Positions 52,392 to 61,355 of a DNA stretch of 64,000 nucleotides are shown in pieces. The stretch spans positions 1-64,000 of the forward strand of contig CAMUNT010000002.1 of assembly GCA_947090365.1 (NCBI GenBank), in the 5' to 3' direction. The notes under the pieces were generated by a model that was not told the DNA's origin, ran no database searches, and worked only from the letters and a program-made list of their open reading frames with translations. The translations under genes and the position numbers were made by a program. Source of the DNA: an uncultured Clostridia bacterium (lineage in GTDB: Bacteria > Bacillota > Clostridia > Christensenellales > Borkfalkiaceae). Numbering within the stretch: position 1 is the first letter of the stretch; every line of letters begins with the position of its first letter.

Positions 52392-52843
52392 TATTCCTCG
52401 TCCTTATAATTTTTTATATAATTTTCGATTATATCGTCGCAGGCAGAAGCAAGTGCGTCGCGCGTTGCCCTGTAAGCCGTAATATCCATTCCGTAAGGGT
52501 CGGGAATATCATAACCGCAGACGTCCCTTATACAGGTAATGTTACCGCAGGCTTCAAGCATCTGCTTTTGCGCAACCGTCATACACACTACAAGCGTATT
52601 TGCCGATATGATTTTTTGTGTCAGCTGTTTAGGTGAAAAATTATCAACGTTAATACCGACTTCCGATAAAGCCGTTTTACTGTTCGGGCTTATCGTTCCG
52701 CCGACTTCCGCGTTAATACCGCAGGACGAAACGCTCCACCATTTAATTTTGTTTTTCTTGATTTTGTCGCGCAGAATGGCTTCCGCCATAGGACTCCGGC
52801 AGGTGTTGCCTGTGCACACGAACAATATTTTTTTTCTTTTCAT
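52391..52843 (-). CDS. ywlE: Low-molecular-weight protein arginine phosphatase, YwlE-like
   Basis: This 150-residue LMW-PTP fold protein carries the P-loop CTGNTCRSPMAEA; the Thr after the first Cys-Thr-Gly-Asn is the residue that gives YwlE its phospho-arginine preference. The general-acid loop is DIPDPYGMDITAY. YwlE reverses McsB protein-arginine phosphorylation in Firmicutes. It overlaps ywlC by 4 bp and lies next to rpiB, as in Bacillus. Confidence 0.9.
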   Translation of the reverse strand: MKRKKILFVCTGNTCRSPMAEAILRDKIKKNKIKWWSVSSCGINAEVGGTISPNSKTALSEVGINVDNFSPKQLTQKIISANTLVVCMTVAQKQMLEACGNITCIRDVCGYDIPDPYGMDITAYRATRDALASACDDIIENYIKNYKDEE

Positions 52844-53835
52844 TTACTTCTACACGCCTTTTCAAGTCTGTTCATAACGCCGACCATAATTCCGTCCTGC
52901 TTTTCGGGAGAAATTGCAATAATCAGCTGTGCGATACGTTCCCCCTTGCGGAGTTCGGCATATAAATTTGACGCAATCTCAGCCTCTCCGTCACCGAGAT
53001 TCAATATATTTTCAACGCCGATTTTTTTTGCAGTAACAGCGTCGCACATTACGTAAGTTTTAACGCCTTTTGCTGTTTGTTTTTTGTACTCATCAACCGC
53101 TTTATCTATTTCCCCGTACGAAAAAAGCATAGTTTTACAGTTGGGAGAATAGTGCTTGTACTTCATTCCGGGGGAGCGTGCCGTTTCGCCGTCTATCATT
53201 TTATATACGCTACATACTCCGACGGTGCCTTCTATCATTTCGCGCGTTATAAGTCCGCTCCGAAGTATCGTCGGCTCGTCGCCCGTACAGTCTAAAACGG
53301 TGCTTTCAATTCCGCCTTCGGACTTTCCGCCGTCTAATATGAGTTCGATTTTTCCGTTCAGATCTGCGAATACGTGCCCTGCGCTTACCGGACTTACGTG
53401 CTTGGAAACGTTAGCCGACGGCGCCGCTATAGGTAAATTCAAATACTTTAAAAACTTTTGCGCACCCACGTGTGACGGTACTCTTATAGCAAGGGTATCG
53501 AGCCCGCAGGAAACCGCCTTAGATACCTTGTTTTCACTTTTAAATACCAAAGTCAGCGGACCGGGTAAAAATTTTTGCATAAGTATTTCAGCGTATTCAG
53601 GAACGAACGACACGAGTGAAAGAATGTCGTAATCCTTATGGACGTGAACGATTAACGGATTGTCGGCTGGCCTGCCCTTAATTGCAAAAATATTTTTTAC
53701 AGCCTTATCATCGAAAGCGTTTGCCCCTAAACCGTAAACCGTTTCAGTAGGGAACGCAACGGCCCCGCCTTTTAAAATTATATCCCTTGAAAGCTTTAAA
53801 GCCTCTTCGCTAACGGATAATATCTTCGTCTGCAT
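52840..53835 (-). CDS. ywlC: L-threonylcarbamoyladenylate synthase (Sua5/YwlC type)
   Basis: This 331-residue enzyme makes the threonylcarbamoyl-AMP intermediate of t6A tRNA modification. The N-terminal YrdC domain (about 1-200) contains GGAVAFPTETVYGLGANAF, KGRPADNPLIVHV and the later APSANVSKHVSP. The C-terminal Sua5 domain with SPGMKYKHYSPNCK follows. It starts 2 bp after dnaB. Confidence 0.94.
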   Translation of the reverse strand: MQTKILSVSEEALKLSRDIILKGGAVAFPTETVYGLGANAFDDKAVKNIFAIKGRPADNPLIVHVHKDYDILSLVSFVPEYAEILMQKFLPGPLTLVFKSENKVSKAVSCGLDTLAIRVPSHVGAQKFLKYLNLPIAAPSANVSKHVSPVSAGHVFADLNGKIELILDGGKSEGGIESTVLDCTGDEPTILRSGLITREMIEGTVGVCSVYKMIDGETARSPGMKYKHYSPNCKTMLFSYGEIDKAVDEYKKQTAKGVKTYVMCDAVTAKKIGVENILNLGDGEAEIASNLYAELRKGERIAQLIIAISPEKQDGIMVGVMNRLEKACRSK

Positions 53836-53837
53836 TG

Positions 53838-55292
53838 TTAAAACGGTGCCGCCTCGTCGGGATCGGGTACTGGAAAAGGAATATCGGGCGCTTGTCCGCC
53901 CGCATTTTCGGGAGGCGGGACGTAGCCCTGTTCGGGATCGGGATTGACGAATTTGGTAAGTTCGCCCTTGAAACGCAGAGGTATTCTGTCAAGTCCGCCG
54001 TTTCTGTGTTTTGCCACTATTAAATCGGCCATACCCTTTTTGATGTTTTTCTTTACGAGCTCCTCTTCGGGAACGTTTACGTCCGGACGGCTTATGAACA
54101 TTACAATGTCCGCATCCTGCTCTATCGCGCCCGACTCACGAAGGACTGAAAGCTGAGGCTCGCCCGACTGAATACGGCGCAGCTGCGAAAGTGCTATAAC
54201 GGGAACGTCAAGCTCTTTTGCCATAATTTTAAGCTCGCGGGTAATGAGCGCGACTTCCTGAGTTCTGTTCTGATCGGCACTCTCTCTTCCGCACGACATA
54301 AGCTGAATATAGTCTATCATTACGAGGTCAAGTCTGCCGTTGTTTCTTGCCTTAATTCTACGGCATTTCGAAAGTATCTCATTCGGGGTCACGCGCGAAG
54401 AATCGTCTATATTTATTCTGCTCTTTTTAAGAGCATCGCTCGCCTTGACGATTTTACGCCAGTCGTTCGGGGTCAGATTTCCCGAAAGGGCGTCCTTCAT
54501 ACTTACGCCGGCAAAACTACACAGAAGTCTTTGAATAATCTGAATTTCGGGCATTTCCAACGAAAATACGGCGCAGACCGCATCGCATCTTAAAGCCGCG
54601 TTTTCGACGATATTCATTGCAAGCGAGGTTTTACCCATACCGGGGCGGGCGGCAAGTACGATAAGGTCGGATCTCTGCAATCCGTTGGTAAGCTTGTCAA
54701 GTCTTGTAAATCCCGTACTGAGTCCGCGGAAAGCGTCTTTATCCTTTGATAATTTTTCAAATCTGTCGAGTACGGCATCGACCCCCGTACCCTCGCGTAT
54801 GTCCTTTACAGACGAAGTATCGTTTACGCGTGAAATATCGTATATCAGCGCTTCTGCGTTCTGAATGCTTTTAAGCGAATCGTCGCTCGATTTTGCGAAT
54901 TCCGCTATTTCACCCGCGGCGCGGATTAAATTGCGGTTTATGCTGTCGCGCTTTACGATTTCGAGATAATATCTGTAATTTGCCGACGACGGCGTAATCT
55001 GCACAAGCTCGGTAACGTAAGAAATGCCCCCTGCTTTTTCGAGGTTTCCGTCGCTTTCAAGCCTGTCGCAAAGCGTGATTATGTCTACGGGCTTTCGCTC
55101 AGCGTAAACAATTTTCATTGCGGAAATTATGAAACGGTGCGATTCATGATAAAAATCGCCATCTTCAAGCTGTTCTAAAATATCCGAAAGTATTTCGTTA
55201 TCTATCAGCATACAGCTGATCAATGCCTGCTCCGCTTCAAGATTATTCGGCATCGCATTATTTTTTGCCGTCGTATTATTAGTTTTTGCCAT
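53838..55292 (-). CDS. dnaB: Replicative DNA helicase DnaB
   Basis: This hexameric helicase of 484 residues is named DnaC in Bacillus. The N-terminal helical domain contains NNLEAEQALISCMLIDNE. The RecA-like domain has Walker A as AARPGMGKTSLAMNI and Walker B in RLDLVMIDYIQLM, with SQLRR and RESGAIEQDADIVMFI near the end. It ends in a Pro-rich tail. It is unusually placed between pepF and ywlC in one operon. Confidence 0.95.
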   Translation of the reverse strand: MAKTNNTTAKNNAMPNNLEAEQALISCMLIDNEILSDILEQLEDGDFYHESHRFIISAMKIVYAERKPVDIITLCDRLESDGNLEKAGGISYVTELVQITPSSANYRYYLEIVKRDSINRNLIRAAGEIAEFAKSSDDSLKSIQNAEALIYDISRVNDTSSVKDIREGTGVDAVLDRFEKLSKDKDAFRGLSTGFTRLDKLTNGLQRSDLIVLAARPGMGKTSLAMNIVENAALRCDAVCAVFSLEMPEIQIIQRLLCSFAGVSMKDALSGNLTPNDWRKIVKASDALKKSRINIDDSSRVTPNEILSKCRRIKARNNGRLDLVMIDYIQLMSCGRESADQNRTQEVALITRELKIMAKELDVPVIALSQLRRIQSGEPQLSVLRESGAIEQDADIVMFISRPDVNVPEEELVKKNIKKGMADLIVAKHRNGGLDRIPLRFKGELTKFVNPDPEQGYVPPPENAGGQAPDIPFPVPDPDEAAPF

Positions 55293-55298
55293 AGTAAA

Positions 55299-57074
55299 TT
55301 AAATACCCATTAAACGTTCGAATTCTTTGAGTGTGTCTTCAAATTCTTTCATTGCGAAATTGAAAGGTTTATCAGTCGAAAGGTCGACACCGGCAAGCTT
55401 TAAAAGAGATACGGGGTCGGTCGAGCTTCCGCCTGAAAGGAACTTAAAGTAATCCTTTACCGCCTTGTCGCCTTCGGTTAAAATACGGTTTGCGATATTC
55501 ATTGCCGAGATAATACCCGTTGCGTACTTGTAGACATAGAACGCGGTGTAGAAATGAGGTATCCTCGCCCATTCGCAGGAAATATTGTAATCGTGTTCGA
55601 TTTCGCTTCCGTAGTATTTTTTGCCTATTTCCGCGTAAATATCGCACAGCCCTTCTTTTGTTAAAGGCTCGCCCTTTTCCGCCGTATCGTGTGCCGAATA
55701 TTCGAACTCCGCAAACATCGTCTGACGGAAAAGCGTTGCGCGGATCATATCGAGATAATAATTAAGAATATATTTCTTGAAATTTGCGTCCGGATTATTC
55801 TTTAACATATATTTAAGCAAAAGAACTTCGTTTACCGTACTTGCAACTTCCGCAACGAAAATTTTATAATTCGATTTAGCATAAGGCTGGTTAAGGCTTG
55901 AAAAATGGGTATGAATCGAATGCCCCATTTCGTGCGCGACGGTGAATACGTTATCCAAATCGGGCTGATAGTTCAAAAGCACGTAAGGATGAACGCCGTA
56001 CGCGCCCGTACTGTACGCACCGCTTCGCTTACCGTCCGTTTCCTCGACGTCAATCCACCTTTCGTCGTATCCCTTTTTCAAAAGCGCCTGATAGTCCTTA
56101 CCGAGCGGTGCAAGCCCCTCAATAACGTACTTGTACGCTTCGTCGTAATTAAGTTTTAATTCCGCACCCTCGACTAACGGCGTGTACATATCGTAGAAAT
56201 ACAGCTTATCGTATCCTAAAATCTTCTTTCTGTCGGCTACGTAACGGTGCAGAACCGCAAGGTTTTTATCAACCGTTTTAAGCAGGTTATCGTATACCGA
56301 CCTGTCGACATCCTCAGAAAAAAGGGCCCTTTCAAGACAGGAATTATATTTATAAACCTTGCTGTAAAAAATGTCCGATTTTACGTTTCCGACGTATGCC
56401 GAAGTTATCGTATTGATAAGCGAATTGTAAGCACCGTAATATTTATCGTACGCCTCTTTCCGCTTTTCTCTGTCGTCAGAGCGCAAAATTATACCGTATA
56501 ACCCGTGGGAAAGTCTGGTTTTCGCACCCTCGAACTCGATTTCGGGCAAAGGGACTTCGAGATTGTCTATCATAGAAAAAGTTTCGCGGAAGTTATAGAA
56601 AACTTCGCCCGCCAAACTTACAAGCTTCTCTTCCTGTTCCGATACGGTATGAGGCTTGCTTTTTATTATCTTTTTCAATACGTAATCATAGTCGGCAAAG
56701 CGTTTGTCGTTTATAAGCGAGGTTAAATATTCGTCCGACTGTTTAGCCATTTCGGGCGAGAAAAATGCCTGCCCGGTTGCATATTTTGTATATAACGAAT
56801 ATATTTTCGCATCGTACGCCGAATATTTTGAAACCGCCGAATCCTCGTCGTGACGCATTGACGCGTAGACTGCAAGCCTATCAAAGATTTTTGCAAACTC
56901 GTCATCGGTCTTGAAGAACTTCAAAAGAGTATCGCTGTCGTTTAATTTTCCGGCAAACTTAGAAAAATCGATTTCCTTTTCAAGCTTTGCAAACTCTTTT
57001 TCCCACTGCTCGTCGGTTGCGAAAAGATCTTCCACCTTCCATTTATATTCCGTCTTAACTTCGCTTCTTTTCAT
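55299..57074 (-). CDS. pepF: Oligoendopeptidase F (M3B)
   Basis: This zinc metallopeptidase of 591 residues degrades oligopeptides. The metal site HEMGHSIHTHFS lies near residue 383 (two His and catalytic Glu), with the third ligand Glu about 26 residues later in VAEVASTVNEVLL. The N-terminal helical domain matches the oligopeptidase F group. It lies 18 bp after lepB and 6 bp before dnaB. No signal peptide is present, so it acts in the cytosol. Confidence 0.94.
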   Translation of the reverse strand: MKRSEVKTEYKWKVEDLFATDEQWEKEFAKLEKEIDFSKFAGKLNDSDTLLKFFKTDDEFAKIFDRLAVYASMRHDEDSAVSKYSAYDAKIYSLYTKYATGQAFFSPEMAKQSDEYLTSLINDKRFADYDYVLKKIIKSKPHTVSEQEEKLVSLAGEVFYNFRETFSMIDNLEVPLPEIEFEGAKTRLSHGLYGIILRSDDREKRKEAYDKYYGAYNSLINTITSAYVGNVKSDIFYSKVYKYNSCLERALFSEDVDRSVYDNLLKTVDKNLAVLHRYVADRKKILGYDKLYFYDMYTPLVEGAELKLNYDEAYKYVIEGLAPLGKDYQALLKKGYDERWIDVEETDGKRSGAYSTGAYGVHPYVLLNYQPDLDNVFTVAHEMGHSIHTHFSSLNQPYAKSNYKIFVAEVASTVNEVLLLKYMLKNNPDANFKKYILNYYLDMIRATLFRQTMFAEFEYSAHDTAEKGEPLTKEGLCDIYAEIGKKYYGSEIEHDYNISCEWARIPHFYTAFYVYKYATGIISAMNIANRILTEGDKAVKDYFKFLSGGSSTDPVSLLKLAGVDLSTDKPFNFAMKEFEDTLKEFERLMGI

Positions 57075-57092
57075 TTTTTTACTCCTGTTTAT

Positions 57093-57779
57093 TTATTTTA
57101 TACCGAAATAACTTGGTAATTGAAATCTGAAATAATTGTAAAGTCCCGTACAGAATGATTTGTGTTCAAGCGACCACACTGTAACTACTCCGTCAACACT
57201 GCTTAAAGGAAAGCTTCCGAAATCGGAGGCACGGCTGTCGCGACTGTCATCTCTGTTATCTCCCAAAACGAACACGCTGTTTTCCGGTACGGTATACCAA
57301 CCTCCGTCCCTGGGGAAAGTATTTTTGGGATTGTCTGGTGAATTGCGGTCGGGATCAAGGTAGGGTTCGGGAGTAGGTTCAGTCGGATATTCACTTTCCC
57401 CTTTGTACCTGATATACAGCTTACCTTTATCAAGCCTCACGCTGTCACCGCCGAATGCTATTGCGCGTTTAATGATGTATTCATCTTTACCGTTGCTGTT
57501 TTTCCTGCGGTTAATAACCACTATCTTACCGTAATCGGGCTTTGCATGTTTAGCAGCATAAACGTAATCACCGCCGAACTCGTTTTCATTATTATCAGGC
57601 GCACCCGTCAGCGTGGGAAGCATTGAATCGCCGACGACGTAAACACCCGAATAATTTGACGCAAAATATATTTCAAACGCCAATACGAATACGACTATCA
57701 CGATAAGCACGTTAAGTAAAATACTTAATTTCGTATTATTTTTTTTATTATAAAGACTTGCTCTTACCTGAGTTAACAT
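57093..57779 (-). CDS. lepB: Signal peptidase I
   Basis: This membrane protease of 228 residues removes signal peptides from secreted proteins. A single membrane helix lies near 18-40. The catalytic Ser is in VGDSMLPTL, the general-base Lys in YIIKRAIAFGGDSV, and box E is VFVLGDNRDDSRDSR. This is the Gram-positive SipS type with one N-terminal helix. It starts 4 bp after the upstream hydrolase-like gene. Confidence 0.93.
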   Translation of the reverse strand: MLTQVRASLYNKKNNTKLSILLNVLIVIVVFVLAFEIYFASNYSGVYVVGDSMLPTLTGAPDNNENEFGGDYVYAAKHAKPDYGKIVVINRRKNSNGKDEYIIKRAIAFGGDSVRLDKGKLYIRYKGESEYPTEPTPEPYLDPDRNSPDNPKNTFPRDGGWYTVPENSVFVLGDNRDDSRDSRASDFGSFPLSSVDGVVTVWSLEHKSFCTGLYNYFRFQLPSYFGIK

Positions 57780-57783
57780 TCCT

Positions 57784-59460
57784 TTACAGCCACATTACGT
57801 TATTTATTGCATATTTTTCTTCGCAGTCTATGCACAGTCTTACGTTGTGCGAATAGTCGGCAAGCGGTGCACCGTTTACGTTTTTAAAAAGATTGCTTTT
57901 CAGTACAAGGCTTTGCCAAACTCCGCCGACAACCGACTGTGAGTACCTGTAAATTTCACCGTCTGCCGTATCTTCGATCATAAATACGATTTCCGCGGTG
58001 TTATCGCAGAACACGTCTACTTTAAGCACCTTATCGCGCGACGGTGAATACCTTGCGCTGTTCAGACGGTAGGTAGTCAACCCATGCTCGGAATAAATCC
58101 CCTCTATACCTTTCGCCTTCATTACTATCTGCGGAAGCGCCACGCCGTCCGTAAAGAAAATTCCTCCGACGGCAACAGAACGGACGTCGGAAATACAGAA
58201 GCCGTCCACTCCGTTTTTGACACTGAACATTACGTTGCACTTATCTCTGGTATTTTTAAACCTTCCGCTCAGCTTCTTAACGGCCGTTTTAGACCATACG
58301 GTAAAACCGTTTGCATACGTCGCGTATGCAAGTGCGAAAAGCGTAGCCGTATCTTTATAAACGTCCAGAAAGCTTCTAAATTCGCTGTTTGAAATTTTTT
58401 GCGTATTTTCGCAGAGCATCCACTCCCTTACAGAAGAGTCAATAGCGTCCTCTGCCATATAAATTCCGCATTCTTTAATGTCTCCCGACGCGTCGAACTT
58501 TGCGGTTGCGATAAGATTTTGCTCATTGTCGACTGAAACCGTAATATCTCCGTTCTGCGGTAAAAATACCTGTCTGCCCTTTAAGTGCTTGCCGAGAAAC
58601 ATAATCATATCCTCGAAGCTCTTACCGTCCACAGATGCGTCGCACTGCACTGAATAAGTTATAATACTGTCGTCGGCAAATTCGGGATTTATACGCGAGA
58701 AAGTATCGTACGCCCTGTCGTAGTCGAACCTGACGTCGTTTGTCGAGCAAAGCAACAGCATAGGACAGCGCACGAACGGCGCATAAGCCTGAGAATCGAT
58801 ACCTGCAATAAAACGGTATCTTTCCGTATCCAACTGTTTTTCGTCCGTACGATATTTGCTTACGCCGAGATACGCAAGCCAGCCTACGGCGCAGACGGGA
58901 ATTGCGCAAGCAAACTTAGCCGCAGCGGCAAGCTTCCACGCGATTTCACCGCCGTCCCTTATACCGAGTACTGCAATATTTTCACTTCCGGTCCTCTCGG
59001 CAACATATTTTCTTGCATAAATTCCGAGGGTAACCCATTCGTACCAGCTTGTTTTATCGGCTGATTCGTCAACGTATTCCTTATGCCTTCCGCATTTAAC
59101 GGTATTCGCATAAGCGATATTCGGCGGATAAACTGTATAATGTTCTTCGTTTTCCCATTCACCGCGGTAGTCGACCATAAAAGCGGAATACCCGCGCTCC
59201 ACGAAAAGACTTATCACTTTTTCGTCAACCGTATCGGAGCTGTCGGGAAAAATGATAACGGTTTCGTTTGAAGGCGACGTTTCGCTTGAAGCGAAAATTC
59301 CGAAGCCCTTAACCCTTCCCTCGCCCGTTTCTCTGCCGAGGAAATTCACTCTTTCAAATTTAATTCCTTTTCTGCGTTTTATGCCGATAGTTACGGCAGA
59401 CACGTCCAGAGTGTCGTCGAAATCATTCCAGATGTTTGACGGCGTCAGTATATTGGGCAA
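57784..59460 (-). CDS. Alpha/beta-hydrolase-fold protein lacking the nucleophile, with a C-terminal beta domain
   Basis: The 558-residue product has an N-terminal alpha/beta hydrolase fold: IIFPDSSD, the dipeptide-like segment FMVDYRGEWENE, and the nucleophile elbow, which reads AVLGIRDGGEIAWK. Active esterases of this type have GxSxGG, so Arg stands where the Ser should be. A matching acid region (CSTNDVRFDY) remains. The last 230 residues form a beta-rich accessory domain. It is likely a binding or scaffolding protein rather than an enzyme. The TTG start at 59460 follows AAGGAGAAAC. It is the first gene of the seven-gene lepB-dnaB-rpiB operon. Confidence 0.75.
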   Translation of the reverse strand: MPNILTPSNIWNDFDDTLDVSAVTIGIKRRKGIKFERVNFLGRETGEGRVKGFGIFASSETSPSNETVIIFPDSSDTVDEKVISLFVERGYSAFMVDYRGEWENEEHYTVYPPNIAYANTVKCGRHKEYVDESADKTSWYEWVTLGIYARKYVAERTGSENIAVLGIRDGGEIAWKLAAAAKFACAIPVCAVGWLAYLGVSKYRTDEKQLDTERYRFIAGIDSQAYAPFVRCPMLLLCSTNDVRFDYDRAYDTFSRINPEFADDSIITYSVQCDASVDGKSFEDMIMFLGKHLKGRQVFLPQNGDITVSVDNEQNLIATAKFDASGDIKECGIYMAEDAIDSSVREWMLCENTQKISNSEFRSFLDVYKDTATLFALAYATYANGFTVWSKTAVKKLSGRFKNTRDKCNVMFSVKNGVDGFCISDVRSVAVGGIFFTDGVALPQIVMKAKGIEGIYSEHGLTTYRLNSARYSPSRDKVLKVDVFCDNTAEIVFMIEDTADGEIYRYSQSVVGGVWQSLVLKSNLFKNVNGAPLADYSHNVRLCIDCEEKYAINNVMWL

Positions 59461-59495
59461 TTTGTTTCTCCTTATGGCTTGCGCCCGAATAAAAA

Positions 59496-59521
59496 TTTAC
59501 AGTAAATTACAATAAATGTAA
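59496..59521. promoter_or_regulatory. Two adjacent palindromes in the hydrolase/dnaD divergent region
   Basis: TTTAC-A-GTAAA (59496-59506) and TTACA-ATAAA-TGTAA (59507-59521) abut in the interval between the two divergent genes. They are operator-like, with no regulator assigned. Confidence 0.4.
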
Positions 59522-59550
59522 TTGATTTTTTTCCGTCTTACACTTATAAT
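59522..59550 (+). promoter_or_regulatory. Sigma-A promoter of the DnaD protein gene
   Basis: TTGATT (59522-59527), 17 bp, TATAAT (59545-59550). The leader is about 60 nt and ends with an ACGGAG ribosome binding site 10 bp before the ATG. Confidence 0.75.
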
Positions 59551-59617
59551 ATAATTTACTTAAATATTATAGTCCTTTCAAGCAAATAAATCAAGCAATA
59601 AAACGGAGTTAACAAAA

Positions 59618-61321
59618 ATGCCTTTCATTTCGGTTTCGGACGAGATAGCAAACAAATCGTTCACCTATATAGAAAACAAGTTTATAAATAAATATCTGCC
59701 CGTACTGGACCCCGTCGCGGTAAAGGTTTATCTTTATTCTCTGTATCTTTACCAGAACGGTTTTTCTTCCGTTTCGCTTGAAGAGCTGGCCGAAAAGCTT
59801 AATATGACTGCCGACGAAGCAAAAAGCTGTTTCGAATATCTCGAAGAGTTCGAGCTGGTGTCTGTAATTTCCGTATCCCCTTTTGAAATAAAAATACTCG
59901 ATGCAGAAAACGTCAACGGTACGCCGAAAAAATTCAAGCCGGAAAAATATGCGGATTTTACGAAAGCGGTTCAAAGCATAATCAAGGGCAGAATGATTTC
60001 GACGAACGAGTTCAGGGAATATTTTATAATGCTTGAAGAATACGGCTTCGAACAGAACGCGCTGATTATGATTATCTCCTACTGCGTAAATCTGAAAGGC
60101 GACAACATAAGATTACAGTACATAAAAAAGGTTGCTAAAAGCTTTGCCGACGACGGTATTACGACCGCGAAAAAAGTTGACGAAAAGCTATCCACCTATA
60201 CATATTCAACCGTCGCGCTTATCAATATATTCAAGGCGGCCGGAATTTCGAGACAGCCGGATATAGAGGATGATAAGCTTTACAAAAAGTGGACCGATGA
60301 TCTCGGCTTCGACGACGGTGCTATTATAACGTGTGCCAAGAAGTTTAAAATAAAAACCACCGACAAGCTTGACATTATGCTTGAAGAACTGTATAAAAAC
60401 AAAAAGTTTGACGCAAAAGAGATTGAAGATTACTGCAATAACAGAATTTCCATATTCAACGCAACGTTGGATATTGCAAAGGCTTTGGGCGTATATATGC
60501 AAAATTCGGCGCCGTACGTCGAAAATTACGTAAACGTCTGGTGCGACTGGGGATTTGGTTTTAAGACGCTGAAATCTGTTGCCGACTACTGCTTCAAAAA
60601 CGGAAAAAAATCTTTTGAAGATATGCACGAATTCGTGCGAAAGCTGTACGACGGCGGAACGGTTTCGGACGGAGCCGTTGAAGATTACCTTGATAAACTC
60701 AATGCTCAGGACTTGTTTATCAAAAGAATTTTAAGCGAATGCGGACTTACGCGAAAGGTTATCGAGTGGGACAGAATAAGCCTTGAAAAATGGAGAAGCT
60801 GGAATTTTTCAGACGAAATGATTTTGGAGGGTGCCCGCCTTTCCGCAGGAAAATCAAATCCCACCTCCTATTTAAGCAGTGTACTTTCGGCCTGGAAAGC
60901 GGAAGGCAAATTCACGCTTGACGCGGTTCAGTCCTACTCCCTTGCTTCCGCACGAATAACCGCAACGAAAGCCGACGTTGAAAGGCACTACTACAATTTA
61001 AGGCATAATGCCGAGGCTAAAGCCGAAAAAGCTCTCAATTCCGCACTCGCCGACGGCGAATACGGCAGTATAAGAAAACAGCTTAACGAACTTGCTATTT
61101 CGCTTGCTTTTGCCGAAGTAAAATCGCCCGCCGATGCGGAAAGTATTTCATTGAAAATTAAAAAGCTCGAAGCGGACGGAGATAAAAGACTTAAAGAGCT
61201 GTGCATAGATAAAGCAGACTTCACGCCTCAGTACTCGTGTAAAAACTGTAACGATACCGGCTACGACAAAAACGGTTCGCCTTGCGTCTGTATGAAAAGA
61301 TTTATTGCTGATTTAAAATAA
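59618..61321 (+). CDS. DnaD-family replication protein with several C-terminal modules and a DnaI-like zinc motif
   Basis: This 567-residue protein starts with the DnaD winged-helix domain (about 20-90). Three repeated helical modules of the DnaD C-terminal type follow, near residues 207, 290 and 375. Each carries the aromatic pattern of the DDBH2 family: LYKKWTDDLGF, NYVNVWCDWGF and LEKWRSWNF. After a coiled stretch, the last 28 residues have CKNCNDTGYDKNGSPCVCM (about 540-558), the zinc motif normally found at the N-terminus of the helicase loader DnaI/DnaC. No DnaI ATPase gene follows. It probably loads the DnaB helicase at the origin and restart sites. Its length is well above a typical single-repeat DnaD (about 230). 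Confidence 0.85.
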   Translation: MPFISVSDEIANKSFTYIENKFINKYLPVLDPVAVKVYLYSLYLYQNGFSSVSLEELAEKLNMTADEAKSCFEYLEEFELVSVISVSPFEIKILDAENVNGTPKKFKPEKYADFTKAVQSIIKGRMISTNEFREYFIMLEEYGFEQNALIMIISYCVNLKGDNIRLQYIKKVAKSFADDGITTAKKVDEKLSTYTYSTVALINIFKAAGISRQPDIEDDKLYKKWTDDLGFDDGAIITCAKKFKIKTTDKLDIMLEELYKNKKFDAKEIEDYCNNRISIFNATLDIAKALGVYMQNSAPYVENYVNVWCDWGFGFKTLKSVADYCFKNGKKSFEDMHEFVRKLYDGGTVSDGAVEDYLDKLNAQDLFIKRILSECGLTRKVIEWDRISLEKWRSWNFSDEMILEGARLSAGKSNPTSYLSSVLSAWKAEGKFTLDAVQSYSLASARITATKADVERHYYNLRHNAEAKAEKALNSALADGEYGSIRKQLNELAISLAFAEVKSPADAESISLKIKKLEADGDKRLKELCIDKADFTPQYSCKNCNDTGYDKNGSPCVCMKRFIADLK

Positions 61322-61325
61322 AATT

Positions 61326-61355
61326 AAACCGCGCCTTACGTTTCAGGCGCGGTTT
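61326..61355. terminator. Shared hairpin between dnaD-like gene and CDF gene
   Basis: Perfect 10-bp arms (61326-61335 with 61346-61355). The right arm lies inside the last codons of the CDF gene. T-runs are short. Confidence 0.65.
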
